A stretch of DNA of 36,387 nucleotides from DATFLS01 sp964413425 (GTDB lineage Bacteria > Fidelibacterota > JAANXI01), in NCBI GenBank assembly GCA_964413425.1, contig CAYPST010000034.1, forward strand, positions 1 to 36,387, written 5' to 3'. Shown here piece after piece: positions 1-7,649 of this stretch (positions are counted from its first letter, which is position 1; every line of letters starts with the position of its first letter). The position numbers and the translations under genes were made by a program. A model generated the notes under the pieces. That model was not told where the DNA came from and searched no databases. It worked only from the letters and a program-made list of their open reading frames with translations.

Positions 1-12
1 TCAACTCAGGAA

Positions 13-74
13 AACCGTTAAAACGGTTCAATGGAGGGACTGTTTTCCCAGAACCCCCGGGATAAATCCCGGGG
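13..74. repeat. Pair of short hairpins with TAAA loops
   Basis: Two perfect palindromes lie close together. At 13-28 the stem AACCGT/ACGGTT closes a TAAA loop. At 55-74 the stem CCCCGGGA/TCCCGGGG closes the same TAAA loop. The stems are unrelated in sequence while the loop is identical, and further members occur after leuD and near 24.6 kb. They lie beyond the 3' end of the minus-strand PEBP gene, so they could end transcription or be mobile extragenic palindromes. No coding potential was seen in 1-200. Confidence 0.6.
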
Positions 75-200
75 TGAAGAAGAAAAATATCTGAGCTTGC
101 AGGCAGACCGTCGGGCTTTGCCTGTCAACTTATCCGGAGTTTTCCCCTCTTCCCCGATTGCAACAAAGACCTGCTCACCGCCGGAGACAGGAGGTGTGTG

Positions 201-833
201 TTATCGTAACTTTTTATTCAACGTATATGTCCCCATCCATTCCGCCTGATCCAGAATATGTCCTTCCATAGCCTGGATCGCTTCGGGGCCGCCGAACTCA
301 TTGGCAAGATCAAGTGAAGGAACATCCAACGCATACAGGCGAAAATAATATCGGTGTATCCGCTCGTCATTCCAGGGGGGACAGGGGCCGTCGTAGCCGC
401 CGTATTCACCGGCCATATCCTCGTCCTCAGCAAACCATTCGGTGTAGTTATTCAATCCCTGGATGCCATATTTGATTTGTCCGGCCTCTTTCCCGCCCGG
501 GGTGATGCCTTCACACACCTCGCCCGCGGGTATTTCTGTTACTCCCGGAGAGATATCGACTAACACCCAGTGGTAAAAGTCCGTTCGGGGGAGCTCCTTC
601 GGGACACTCTTCCCTTCCTGATTGACATCATCCGGAACAGTCGGTGCATCCGGATCGACGCAGATGAGAGTCAGTGATTTCGTCCCCTCCGGCATATTGC
701 TCCATTGCAAATGCGGATTTTTATTCGGCCCCATGGTTACATAGCCTTCTTCCGCAGGATTGCAGAACGCAAATTCATCCGGGATAGGGCTGCCATTTTG
801 AAACGAGGGGATCGTTAATTCCAGTGAAGCCAT
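201..833 (-). CDS. YbhB/YbcL family PEBP (Raf kinase inhibitor-like) protein
   Basis: This 210-residue protein belongs to the phosphatidylethanolamine-binding protein superfamily, small soluble ligand-binding proteins whose bacterial role is poorly known. Family signatures are visible: DPDAP at residues 60-64, the HWVLVDI strand at 88-94 and the GPCPP segment at 149-153 followed by His160, which together form the anion-binding pocket. No signal peptide is apparent, so a cytoplasmic location is inferred. The ATG start is supported by a strong GGAGG Shine-Dalgarno ending about 6 bases upstream. It is longer than the E. coli proteins (about 160-180 residues), mainly through an insertion after DPDAP and another around residues 125-145. 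It appears monocistronic, with repeat sequence on both sides. The family call is secure; the ligand is unknown. Confidence 0.92.
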   Translation of the reverse strand: MASLELTIPSFQNGSPIPDEFAFCNPAEEGYVTMGPNKNPHLQWSNMPEGTKSLTLICVDPDAPTVPDDVNQEGKSVPKELPRTDFYHWVLVDISPGVTEIPAGEVCEGITPGGKEAGQIKYGIQGLNNYTEWFAEDEDMAGEYGGYDGPCPPWNDERIHRYYFRLYALDVPSLDLANEFGGPEAIQAMEGHILDQAEWMGTYTLNKKLR

Positions 834-889
834 AGTGCACCTCCATCTACTTACTAATTAAAGAGTCCTCATAAGAGGGGATCGATATT

Positions 890-1056
890 TGAGTCTATTC
901 AGAACACGCCTCGCCTCGAAGAGATCCTCCAAAGTCCCAAGGGATCCCGTTGGGGGAGTCCTTTCCCACAGGGATGCCTTCGGCACGGACCTTCCTCGAA
1001 GAAGACTCCTTCGGAGCGGGACGGGGCAAAATTGCCAAGACCGCCAAGAAAAACTG
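890..1056. repeat. Mosaic GC-rich intergenic repeat, copy A
   Basis: This is a non-coding GC-rich block made of short palindromic words such as TCCTTCGGA. Its left end (from 891) closely matches the left end of copy B (from 11709). An internal 32-base segment at 960-991 is present in copy B at 11823-11854 as the reverse complement, with 31 of 32 matches. The 16 bases at 945-960 recur perfectly inverted in copy C at 14894-14909. There is no transposase and no long open frame, so it is a non-autonomous or recombination-generated repeat. Confidence 0.65.
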
Positions 1057-1282
1057 AGAAATATATTTCCGTGTACCAAAATAAATTTTGTATATAATTC
1101 ATACTTGTAATAAATATAAGTTACGTCAACATTTTGTATCAGGCTCTTGTTCTTAAACGCTCTCATATTTATGGATTTCGAGTGGAAATAGACAATTCAT
1201 GTTCAGGTGAAATTACGGATTGTGTTGGTATTATTCCAGCAGAGAGTACGGCATGCCGGGAAACAATCCAATTTATACACTG
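1057..1282. other. AT-rich intergenic stretch
   Basis: This stretch between repeat copy A and the transporter remnant is AT-rich to about 1200. Short open frames on both strands have neither a convincing ribosome binding site nor recognisable protein sequence. Nothing else was identified. Confidence 0.4.
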
Positions 1283-1526
1283 CTATCTTTCGTACTCCAG
1301 CAGGACCTTTTGATCCGGCTTCTGGTTCAGCAAGCTTACCACGATAATCAGGATCGTAGCCGGCAAAATTCCTGCAATAAAAGGGTGAAAGATCGCATTG
1401 ACCGGTTCCATGAACACCGTTTCTGTGGCGACACCCTCCAACCGGGAAAAGAACATATTGATTCGTTCCGGATAAGGTGTTCCTCCAGGTCTGAGAAGCC
1501 GCCACTCAGGACTACGATTTAGAATA
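1283..1526 (-). pseudogene. C-terminal remnant of a membrane transporter
   Basis: The minus strand holds about 80 sense codons ending in TAG at 1283-1285, with no start codon or ribosome binding site. The frame opens just after a TGA, inside the 3' end of the chemoreceptor gene. The translation is protein-like: a polar segment with RPGGTPYPERI and MFFSRLEG, then one convincing transmembrane helix (AGILPATILIIVVSLL) and a charged tail ending in LLEYER. An RPGG segment before a last helix is reminiscent of sodium/solute symporters, but the family is a guess. The most likely explanation is the 3' stub of a gene whose front was lost by rearrangement. It overlaps the chemoreceptor stop by a few bases. 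Confidence 0.4.
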
Positions 1527-3165
1527 TGAAATCATCCTCCACATCCCTGTCCCTATCAGAAAAATCGAATCCTTTTTGGTTGCCCCCGTTATTCTTTGAT
1601 TTGCCATCCGGATCGTCATCGAGGGGAATCATTTCTTCGGAGGATTTGAAATCCGGTTTCTTCTGGTGGGAGTAAGCATACCGCTCTTTTAACCGGATAT
1701 TTTCGTTGGACTGACTCAAGGAGGATATTTTTTGTATTATGCCATCGGACTTCCCATGAATGATGTACAGTAGCTCATTCACGCTTTTGCTCAGGGCCTG
1801 GGTTTGTTTTGTGAGTTCGTCTGACGCCGCGGCAGATTCTTCGGCGCTTGCTGCAGATTGCTGTGTGACTTGTTCCACCTCATTAACGGCTACGTTAATC
1901 TGGCTTAATGCTTGATTTTGTTCGTCCGATGCTGTGCTGATTTCCTCAACCAGTTCCTTCACTTCGTTGGCTTTTTCACTGATGGTTTTTAGGGTGGCCG
2001 CGACTGTTTGTACGATCATAGCACTTTTTTCAGCACTTTCCCGGGAGGAATCAATAAGCTGGGTAGTTGTTTTCGCGGCTTCTGTAGTCCGCTGGGCCAG
2101 ACTGCGCACTTCATCCGCCACTACGGCGAAACCCTGTCCGGCCTCTCCGGCCCGGGCGGCTTCCACGGCCGCATTTAATGCCAGCAGATTGGTTTGAAAG
2201 GCAATCTCATCGATGGTTTTAATGATGCGCGCCGTCTCTTCGGAAGAACTTTTCACATCTTCAATCGCTGCCAGCATCTGATCCATCTGTTCGCTTCCCT
2301 CTTCCACGGATTCTCCGGTATTTTTCGCCAGCACATTTGCCTGTTTGGCACCTTCCGCATTACGATGGGTCATGGCCACCAGTTCCTCTATGCTGGCACT
2401 GGTCTCCTCAATGGAGGCGGCCTGCTGGGTGGTTCCTTCGGCTAACTGCTGGCTCGCAACCTTCACCTGCTCCGAAGAAGAGGCAGTTTGTTCAGTCGCA
2501 TTGGATAACATACTGATAATTGCCTCGATGGGATTCGTGACATACCGGGCAATCAGGAAATATAAGATAACGATTCCTATTAGAATGATGCCGACCAACA
2601 AAATAGTACTTGGATCAAAGATAGTTGCAAATGATAACGTATTGTACACATCATTCAGCGGAATAATAAATTCGTATGCCCCGTATAGATCGCCCTCGCC
2701 CACTCCATCCAGGCCATGACATGTCAGGCAGGCTTCATCCATTCGGATGGCACGCATAAATCGCAATTGCTCTTCACTTTTATAAATTTTCCAGGTAGTG
2801 GCGAGGTTATGCTGCTGCAACTTGTCAAGGAGGTCGCGCTCAGTCGCATCCGCCCGTTGCTCCGGATTCAGCGGTTCGTAAGTCGGCACCTTGAATTCAA
2901 AATCGAATTCCCTGGCCAGATCCTTCCCCACTGTCATCTCATCCACCCCTTCATGGCCTCCCGAAAACAGATCAATGTTCGCGTTGCGCATGTCTTTGAC
3001 CTTTTGAAGAGACATGGCCAGTTGTTCCGACTGCCGGACCGCCATCTGCAGTGCCTGTTTGTTCTGTTCTTGTATGGATAAATAAAAATTAAAAAATATC
3101 GCCACTGTAAAAATCAGAGCAAAAATACCAATGATCTTTGTGCGGATCCCCGGGTCTTTTAGCAT
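1519..3165 (-). CDS. Methyl-accepting chemotaxis protein with c-type heme DUF3365-like sensor
   Basis: This 548-residue chemoreceptor has a first membrane helix at about 11-29, a periplasmic region at 30-185, a second helix at about 187-206 and a cytoplasmic signalling domain. The periplasmic part carries CLTCH at 146-150, a c-type heme motif placed as in DUF3365/Tll0287-like sensors, so a redox or gas signal is plausible. The signalling hairpin tip is canonical (FQTNLLALNAAVEAARAGEA, about 323-342). After the second helix only the first part of a HAMP is seen (NPIEAI, 211-216), and the coiled coil begins almost at once. The C-terminus is an acidic, disordered-looking tail without an NWxxF receptor-binding pentapeptide. 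GGAGGAG lies 8 bases before the ATG. No other chemotaxis gene is in the window. Confidence 0.93.
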   Translation of the reverse strand: MLKDPGIRTKIIGIFALIFTVAIFFNFYLSIQEQNKQALQMAVRQSEQLAMSLQKVKDMRNANIDLFSGGHEGVDEMTVGKDLAREFDFEFKVPTYEPLNPEQRADATERDLLDKLQQHNLATTWKIYKSEEQLRFMRAIRMDEACLTCHGLDGVGEGDLYGAYEFIIPLNDVYNTLSFATIFDPSTILLVGIILIGIVILYFLIARYVTNPIEAIISMLSNATEQTASSSEQVKVASQQLAEGTTQQAASIEETSASIEELVAMTHRNAEGAKQANVLAKNTGESVEEGSEQMDQMLAAIEDVKSSSEETARIIKTIDEIAFQTNLLALNAAVEAARAGEAGQGFAVVADEVRSLAQRTTEAAKTTTQLIDSSRESAEKSAMIVQTVAATLKTISEKANEVKELVEEISTASDEQNQALSQINVAVNEVEQVTQQSAASAEESAAASDELTKQTQALSKSVNELLYIIHGKSDGIIQKISSLSQSNENIRLKERYAYSHQKKPDFKSSEEMIPLDDDPDGKSKNNGGNQKGFDFSDRDRDVEDDFIF

Positions 3166-3551
3166 TTGTAAGAGCTCCTCCGGATATTATACCCTCAAAC
3201 AGAGAGGGCCAGATATTGTCATTATAATTTGTTCCGTCATTTGAAGCCGCATATGATTTTTGATCATCTGTTTGCTGTCTCTTTCCTGAACCACCGGGAA
3301 ACAGAGTGCCAAACGCAATGAAAATTTGCCTGCGTATGAACTGCACCTTATAGCTAGTATCATTATCGGCAGATTCAGGGGAATCTTCATTTTTTGACAG
3401 GGCAGGTTTCAAAACCAGCATATTAAATCGGGACTTATCCTGAGCGAACTCTTCCTGAGCGGTTCCCATTCAACCCACCCATATTCCTCCCAGGACGTTA
3501 TATTTCCGCCTTTCGCGCAGCCGGAGTCTAATCCCCTGATGGACTCATCGA
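3166..3551. other. Intergenic region, no convincing gene
   Basis: This lies between the chemoreceptor start and the AEC transporter stop. A 126-codon minus-strand frame (3089-3469) runs into the chemoreceptor gene; it has low-complexity, non-globular translation and no good ribosome binding site, so I regard it as chance. The segment presumably carries the chemoreceptor promoter, but no clear -35/-10 pair was found. Confidence 0.45.
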
Positions 3552-4505
3552 TCAACCCACCCTGATAAGACCGGATTTGAGCAGAATAAATAATCCTGTG
3601 GATATGGTGAGAATGGACGCTAATGTACTGAGGAGGACAATATGCCCTGCCAGTTTGCTGTTACAATCCATGGCTTCGGCCATAATAAAGCTGGCAATGG
3701 CAGTTGGCGAACCGAACAGGATAAAAAAGACTCCCAAACTGAGTCCCCGCACGCCAAATACAAATGCCCCGTAGGTGAGCAGCAAGGGTGAAAGAACTGT
3801 TTTCAATATCATCGCAAATATTGCAGCCGATGAGACTTTCGTAATCTCCCGAATATGAAGGGTCCCTCCTATGCCAATCAGTGCAATAGGTAGGGCTATG
3901 TCAGCAAGATATTCACCAGTCGTTCGAAGAAGCTGGGGGAGAGAAATACTGGAGTATGCAAAAGGGAGGGCAAATAATGCGCCTAAAATTAAAGGATTTT
4001 TTATTACTTCGAAAATCGTGTGCCCGACGGAAATTCGTGCTCCCTGGTTTTTGGGGACAGTGAGTGCAATGACTGCCAGCGTATTGTAGAGCGGTATGAT
4101 ACTTCCCAACACTAGTGAACCCCTGGCGAGCCCTTCTTTTCCGAACACGTTCGAGATCACAGCCAGCCCAACAATGGCAAAGTTACTTCGAAAACTCCCC
4201 TGAATGAACACCCCGAGATCTCTGCCCTCCGGGATAAATGGGCGGGCCGCTATCCAGAGCACAGCAAAAAAGATAAGAGTGCTTATATAAATATAGCCGA
4301 TTTGTCCGGCAGGGAACGCCGTGCCGATATCTAATTCAATTAATTCCATGAATATGAGTACCGGCAGCGAAACATTAAAAACAAGTCGTGACGAGATGGT
4401 GATGAAGGTCTGGTTGATGAATCCTAATTTTCTCAGCAGATACCCTAACGCAATAATCAGAAAAACGGGACCGACCGTTTGAATAATGAAACCAAGCTGC
4501 TGCAT
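3552..4505 (-). CDS. AEC family transporter (auxin efflux carrier-like permease)
   Basis: This roughly 317-residue, highly hydrophobic protein has about ten predicted membrane helices and belongs to the auxin efflux carrier (AEC, Mem_trans) family of the BART superfamily. Bacterial members export or import organic acids such as malate or malonate. Family hallmarks are the first-helix segment ending LGYLLRKLGFI, the NVSLPVLIF helix break, the GSFRSNFAIVGL segment and KNPLILGALFALPF at the start of the second half. An upstream TTG at 4526 is possible, but the ATG at 4505 follows a GGGAGAG ribosome binding site at suitable spacing and begins right before the first helix. The gene stands alone, and its substrate cannot be read from sequence. 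Confidence 0.92.
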   Translation of the reverse strand: MQQLGFIIQTVGPVFLIIALGYLLRKLGFINQTFITISSRLVFNVSLPVLIFMELIELDIGTAFPAGQIGYIYISTLIFFAVLWIAARPFIPEGRDLGVFIQGSFRSNFAIVGLAVISNVFGKEGLARGSLVLGSIIPLYNTLAVIALTVPKNQGARISVGHTIFEVIKNPLILGALFALPFAYSSISLPQLLRTTGEYLADIALPIALIGIGGTLHIREITKVSSAAIFAMILKTVLSPLLLTYGAFVFGVRGLSLGVFFILFGSPTAIASFIMAEAMDCNSKLAGHIVLLSTLASILTISTGLFILLKSGLIRVG

Positions 4506-4903
4506 GCCTGACTCTCCCTCATTCAACCTTACCGCTGCTAAAATTCAACAAATATAAGCACGGTGAATGATTTTATCTGGCGATATTTTATGGAACCGGG
4601 CATGAATTGGCTGCTCCGATTCATCGGTATTCCCCCGGAAAAAATCACAGGATGGTCCGGATCTTCCTCACAGACTGCGTTTCTTCAACGCAACCGGCAC
4701 GTCTTATCTTTGCTACAATCATCCATCTTTACGGGAAAAACGGCCCGGTAAACAAGGCTGTGCTGAGAGGATGTTGTATTCGGAAGCGTTTTGCCCCAAG
4801 CGAGGCAGGCGGCGATTTTCTGCTCAACCCAGGAAAAAATTTTGCCAGGATCAATTGTAATCAGTTCAATTCTGCTATAATAAGTAGCGAGGAGGTGTTA
4901 ATC
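4506..4903. other. Intergenic region, nothing identified
   Basis: About 400 bases separate the AEC transporter start from the end of the molybdenum hydroxylase operon. Plus-strand frames of 62 and 155 codons are present but unlike any protein I recognise, and the longer one runs antisense into the next gene. No hairpin with a T-run was found. Confidence 0.4.
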
Positions 4904-5500
4904 TCACGTCATACTGGCATACAGTGTTTCAATTCTGCGCAGATCATTCCTGGTATCAATATCCTCAATGAGCCCCGGATCGTTGATTTCAACCCGGAGA
5001 ATTTTATCCGAATGGGTATCAAAGATCTCACGAAGAGTGGACGAGGGTGGGCTTGCAATGATCTCAGAGAATAATGCGCGGGGGATATATACCGGATGAC
5101 CCCCTCTGGATTCATAGGTGGGTATGATGATATTCTTCGGGGAGCTGCAGGCATTCATGATAACCGCATGATAGGTATAGGGCAGAATATGGGGTTGATC
5201 TATCAGACAGGAAAGCACACCCAGAGTCTGGTCATCCAATGCTTTGACGCCGGTCTGAATCGAGGAAAACTGACCGTATTTATAGTCCCGATTCTTTACA
5301 ATATGCAGGGGTTTAGTCGCGGGTAATTTCCGGCGAAATTTTTCCGCCTTATGCCCCAGAACAAGATGTATCTGCTGAAGTCCACTGGCCACCAGCGCAT
5401 CGACGATCCTGGATAAAAACGGTGCGTCACAAAATGATTGTAACACCTTGGGAGCTCCAAATCGTCTGGACTCGCCACCCGCCAGAATCATCGCGGACAT
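4904..5500 (-). CDS. MobA/MocA-like molybdenum cofactor nucleotidyltransferase
   Basis: This roughly 198-residue NTP-transferase begins with the GT-A nucleotide-binding motif LAGGESRRFG, followed by a conserved lysine (GAPK). Proteins of this type transfer CMP or GMP to molybdopterin (MocA forms the cytosine dinucleotide cofactor used by xanthine dehydrogenase-family enzymes). Being last in the hydroxylase operon after XdhC supports a cofactor-maturation role. The frame is open up to an ATG at 5566, but the 22 extra residues are not typical of the family and neither ATG has a good Shine-Dalgarno, so the start at 5500 is chosen by family length. CTP or GTP preference is unknown. A 225-base gap separates it from xdhC. 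Confidence 0.85.
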   Translation of the reverse strand: MSAMILAGGESRRFGAPKVLQSFCDAPFLSRIVDALVASGLQQIHLVLGHKAEKFRRKLPATKPLHIVKNRDYKYGQFSSIQTGVKALDDQTLGVLSCLIDQPHILPYTYHAVIMNACSSPKNIIIPTYESRGGHPVYIPRALFSEIIASPPSSTLREIFDTHSDKILRVEINDPGLIEDIDTRNDLRRIETLYASMT

Positions 5501-5725
5501 CTGGTGGAGGATAAGTTTTCTGTTGCTCTCGTGCAAGCAATTGGCCCGTTTGCCGAAGTTATACATAGTTCCACACGTAACGATTCGAGAACCTCATACT
5601 ATCGAGTATAGCTTGCCTTTCTATGCCGATATCATGAAGACGATGATAACAATGACAAATTTCGTGTACTCATTTTTCCCGGTAATCAGATCGGAGGGTG
5701 GACTCCCCAAGTCCCCCGGCTAGCG

Positions 5726-6526
5726 TTACAGCGCCATAGAGAGGGAGTCTACCTCCACACCCTGTCGGACCGCAATGATTTCGGAAAGTATACTGACGGC
5801 GATCTCGAATGGTGATTCGGCTCCGATATTCAATCCGACCGGTGAATGCACCTGATCGAGCAGTGCGCTCCTGATGCCCTTCTCTTCCAGATGCCTCAGA
5901 ACAGTGCGTGACTTGTTCGTACTCCCAATCATTCCAATATAGGCATGCGGCTGTTGAATACAATATTCCAGCACTTCCTCATCATGGTGATGGCCGTGGG
6001 TGACAATCACCACATAGAGATTATCATGGCAGGGAACGTTCTGCAGCAATTCCCCATACTCATCGGCTGTTACGTCATCCACATCCGGAAACCGCTCACG
6101 ATTTGCATATTCCGGACGATTATCCATCACAGAGACACGAAAACCTGCCTTCTTGCCCAGCGGAGCGAGTGCATGTGCTATATGGCCCGCTCCAAAGATC
6201 GCCATGTGGTCTTCATTACCAAAGGGTTCAAAAATCACCTCTGCCTGGCCCCCGCACAGCATCCCTTCTTCTTCGTTCAATTTATAGGTCTTTTTCTCCA
6301 CCTGTACCAGGGAGAGTCCGTTATTCAGGAGACGCCCGGCGTCTTCGATGGCCTGAGCCTCCAGTTTACCGCCACCAATGGTTCCAAAGATTTCACCACC
6401 CGGACGCACAATCATTTTGCTTCCGGTATGTCTGGGAGAAGACCCGGCAACCTCGGTAATGGTGACCAGCACCCCCTTTTCACCTTGTGCAAGTAGTTCC
6501 GATAATTTGGTGTATATATCTTTCAT
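5726..6526 (-). CDS. xdhC: XdhC/CoxI family molybdenum enzyme maturation factor
   Basis: This 266-residue protein has an N-terminal XdhC_CoxI domain (TEVAGSSPRHTGSKM at about 24-38 and GTIGGGKLE at about 48-56) and a C-terminal Rossmann domain beginning with IFGAGHIA near residue 110. THGHHHD, YIGMIGS and HSPVGLNIGAESP are further family signatures. XdhC binds the molybdenum cofactor, promotes its sulfuration and inserts it into the large subunit. It lies about 105 bases downstream of the FAD-subunit gene on the same strand, like paoD after paoABC. Length is normal for the family. The ribosome binding site is weak, consistent with translation inside an operon. Confidence 0.94.
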   Translation of the reverse strand: MKDIYTKLSELLAQGEKGVLVTITEVAGSSPRHTGSKMIVRPGGEIFGTIGGGKLEAQAIEDAGRLLNNGLSLVQVEKKTYKLNEEEGMLCGGQAEVIFEPFGNEDHMAIFGAGHIAHALAPLGKKAGFRVSVMDNRPEYANRERFPDVDDVTADEYGELLQNVPCHDNLYVVIVTHGHHHDEEVLEYCIQQPHAYIGMIGSTNKSRTVLRHLEEKGIRSALLDQVHSPVGLNIGAESPFEIAVSILSEIIAVRQGVEVDSLSMAL

Positions 6527-6631
6527 ATTCTTTAAACCAGCCTTGCCTTGCAGTTAAATAATGAGGCTGGCAAATACCAGCCTCATCCTCCAGGTTCATC
6601 ATCCAATAGATGGGGACACTTCCCACCAGGA

Positions 6632-7609
6632 TTATACCATCAGATCCTTCAGAGCCTGCCGGGTAACGTTCCTCACCAGAGGTACTTTATATCCGTTCCT
6701 CTCCAGGGGCGAGGCATCGGTAAACGCGGATTGCACTACTTTTTCGAGGTTCTGATCATTCACAGCCAATCCTGAGAGCTGTTCATTTAAAGCGTCCTCC
6801 TGCCATGGAATTGGGGCCACTCCGCCAAAAGCAACCCGACCGGACTGGATGCGAGTTCCATTTTTCCGAAGGACGGCTCCCACGCTCACCACGGCGAAGT
6901 CCCACACCTTGCGTTCTTTAATTTTAATATATGTGCTCCGGCTGTTCTCCGGCAGATTCGGGACTTGAATCTCAGTCACGATTTCCCCGGGTTTGAGGGT
7001 AATTTCCGTCGTCGGATCCTCGGCCGGCAGGTGATAGAGCTCATTAAGAGAGATGGTTCTGGTATTTCCGCCGGAAAAGATGGTCACTCTGGCATCCAGC
7101 GCCAACAAAGCCACTGCCAGATCCGAAGGATGCACAATAAAACACGGCCCACCGCCGATAATACAATGGCGCCGGTTTTCACCATCAAAAGCATAGCACA
7201 GGTCGCCACCTTTTTTCAGGCAGTGAAAATCCCCGCGAAAATACCAGCAGCGCGGCCGTTGACACAAATTCCCTCCAATGGTGCCCGCATTGCGGAGCTG
7301 TGGAGAAGCAATCTCAATCGCCGCCTGGCTTAAAATGGGGTAATTTTCTGCAATATCCGGATTGTTGGCAATCTCTGCAACCGTAGTGAGCGCACCGATT
7401 CGTAATCCGTTCCTTCCGGAGTATTCTATACTTTTCATCCCGGACACCGTCTTGAGATTCACCACGGTCTCAGGGGCAATCACTTTATCTTTTAATAACC
7501 CAAGCACATCGGTACCTCCACCGAATGGCACAGCCGATTCCGCATGTGTATTTAATAATGTGCTGGCCTCATCGATGCTTTTCGGACGGACATATGCAAA
7601 ATTTTTCAT
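6632..7609 (-). CDS. FAD-binding subunit of xanthine dehydrogenase-family enzyme, with likely extra Fe-S cluster
   Basis: This 325-residue flavin subunit (CoxM/PaoB/HcrB type) carries the FAD motifs PFGGGTD at 28-34 and NAGTIGGN at 107-114, then the CO dehydrogenase flavoprotein C-terminal domain. Between them is an insertion with cysteines 116, 121, 130, 138, 149 and 156 ending in the HPSDLAVAL segment. In PaoB and the 4-hydroxybenzoyl-CoA reductase beta subunit, an insertion at this place binds an additional [4Fe-4S] cluster; C121, C130, C138 and C156 are the likely ligands by pattern. It follows the large-subunit gene by 40 bases. The enzyme would pass electrons from the molybdenum site through [2Fe-2S] clusters to FAD. 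Confidence 0.93.
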   Translation of the reverse strand: MKNFAYVRPKSIDEASTLLNTHAESAVPFGGGTDVLGLLKDKVIAPETVVNLKTVSGMKSIEYSGRNGLRIGALTTVAEIANNPDIAENYPILSQAAIEIASPQLRNAGTIGGNLCQRPRCWYFRGDFHCLKKGGDLCYAFDGENRRHCIIGGGPCFIVHPSDLAVALLALDARVTIFSGGNTRTISLNELYHLPAEDPTTEITLKPGEIVTEIQVPNLPENSRSTYIKIKERKVWDFAVVSVGAVLRKNGTRIQSGRVAFGGVAPIPWQEDALNEQLSGLAVNDQNLEKVVQSAFTDASPLERNGYKVPLVRNVTRQALKDLMV

Positions 7610-7649
7610 TCTCTTCTATCCTCTTGTTAAAGAGTTCGCATCTTCCTGT

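Noticed and set aside
3089..3469. Minus-strand frame of 126 codons before the chemoreceptor
   Set aside because: It overlaps the chemoreceptor start, lacks a good ribosome binding site and has a disordered, compositionally odd translation.
4750..4790. GCTGAGAGGATG resembling part of a TPP riboswitch
   Set aside because: The second conserved element (ACCTGAT) and paired regions of a THI box are missing.
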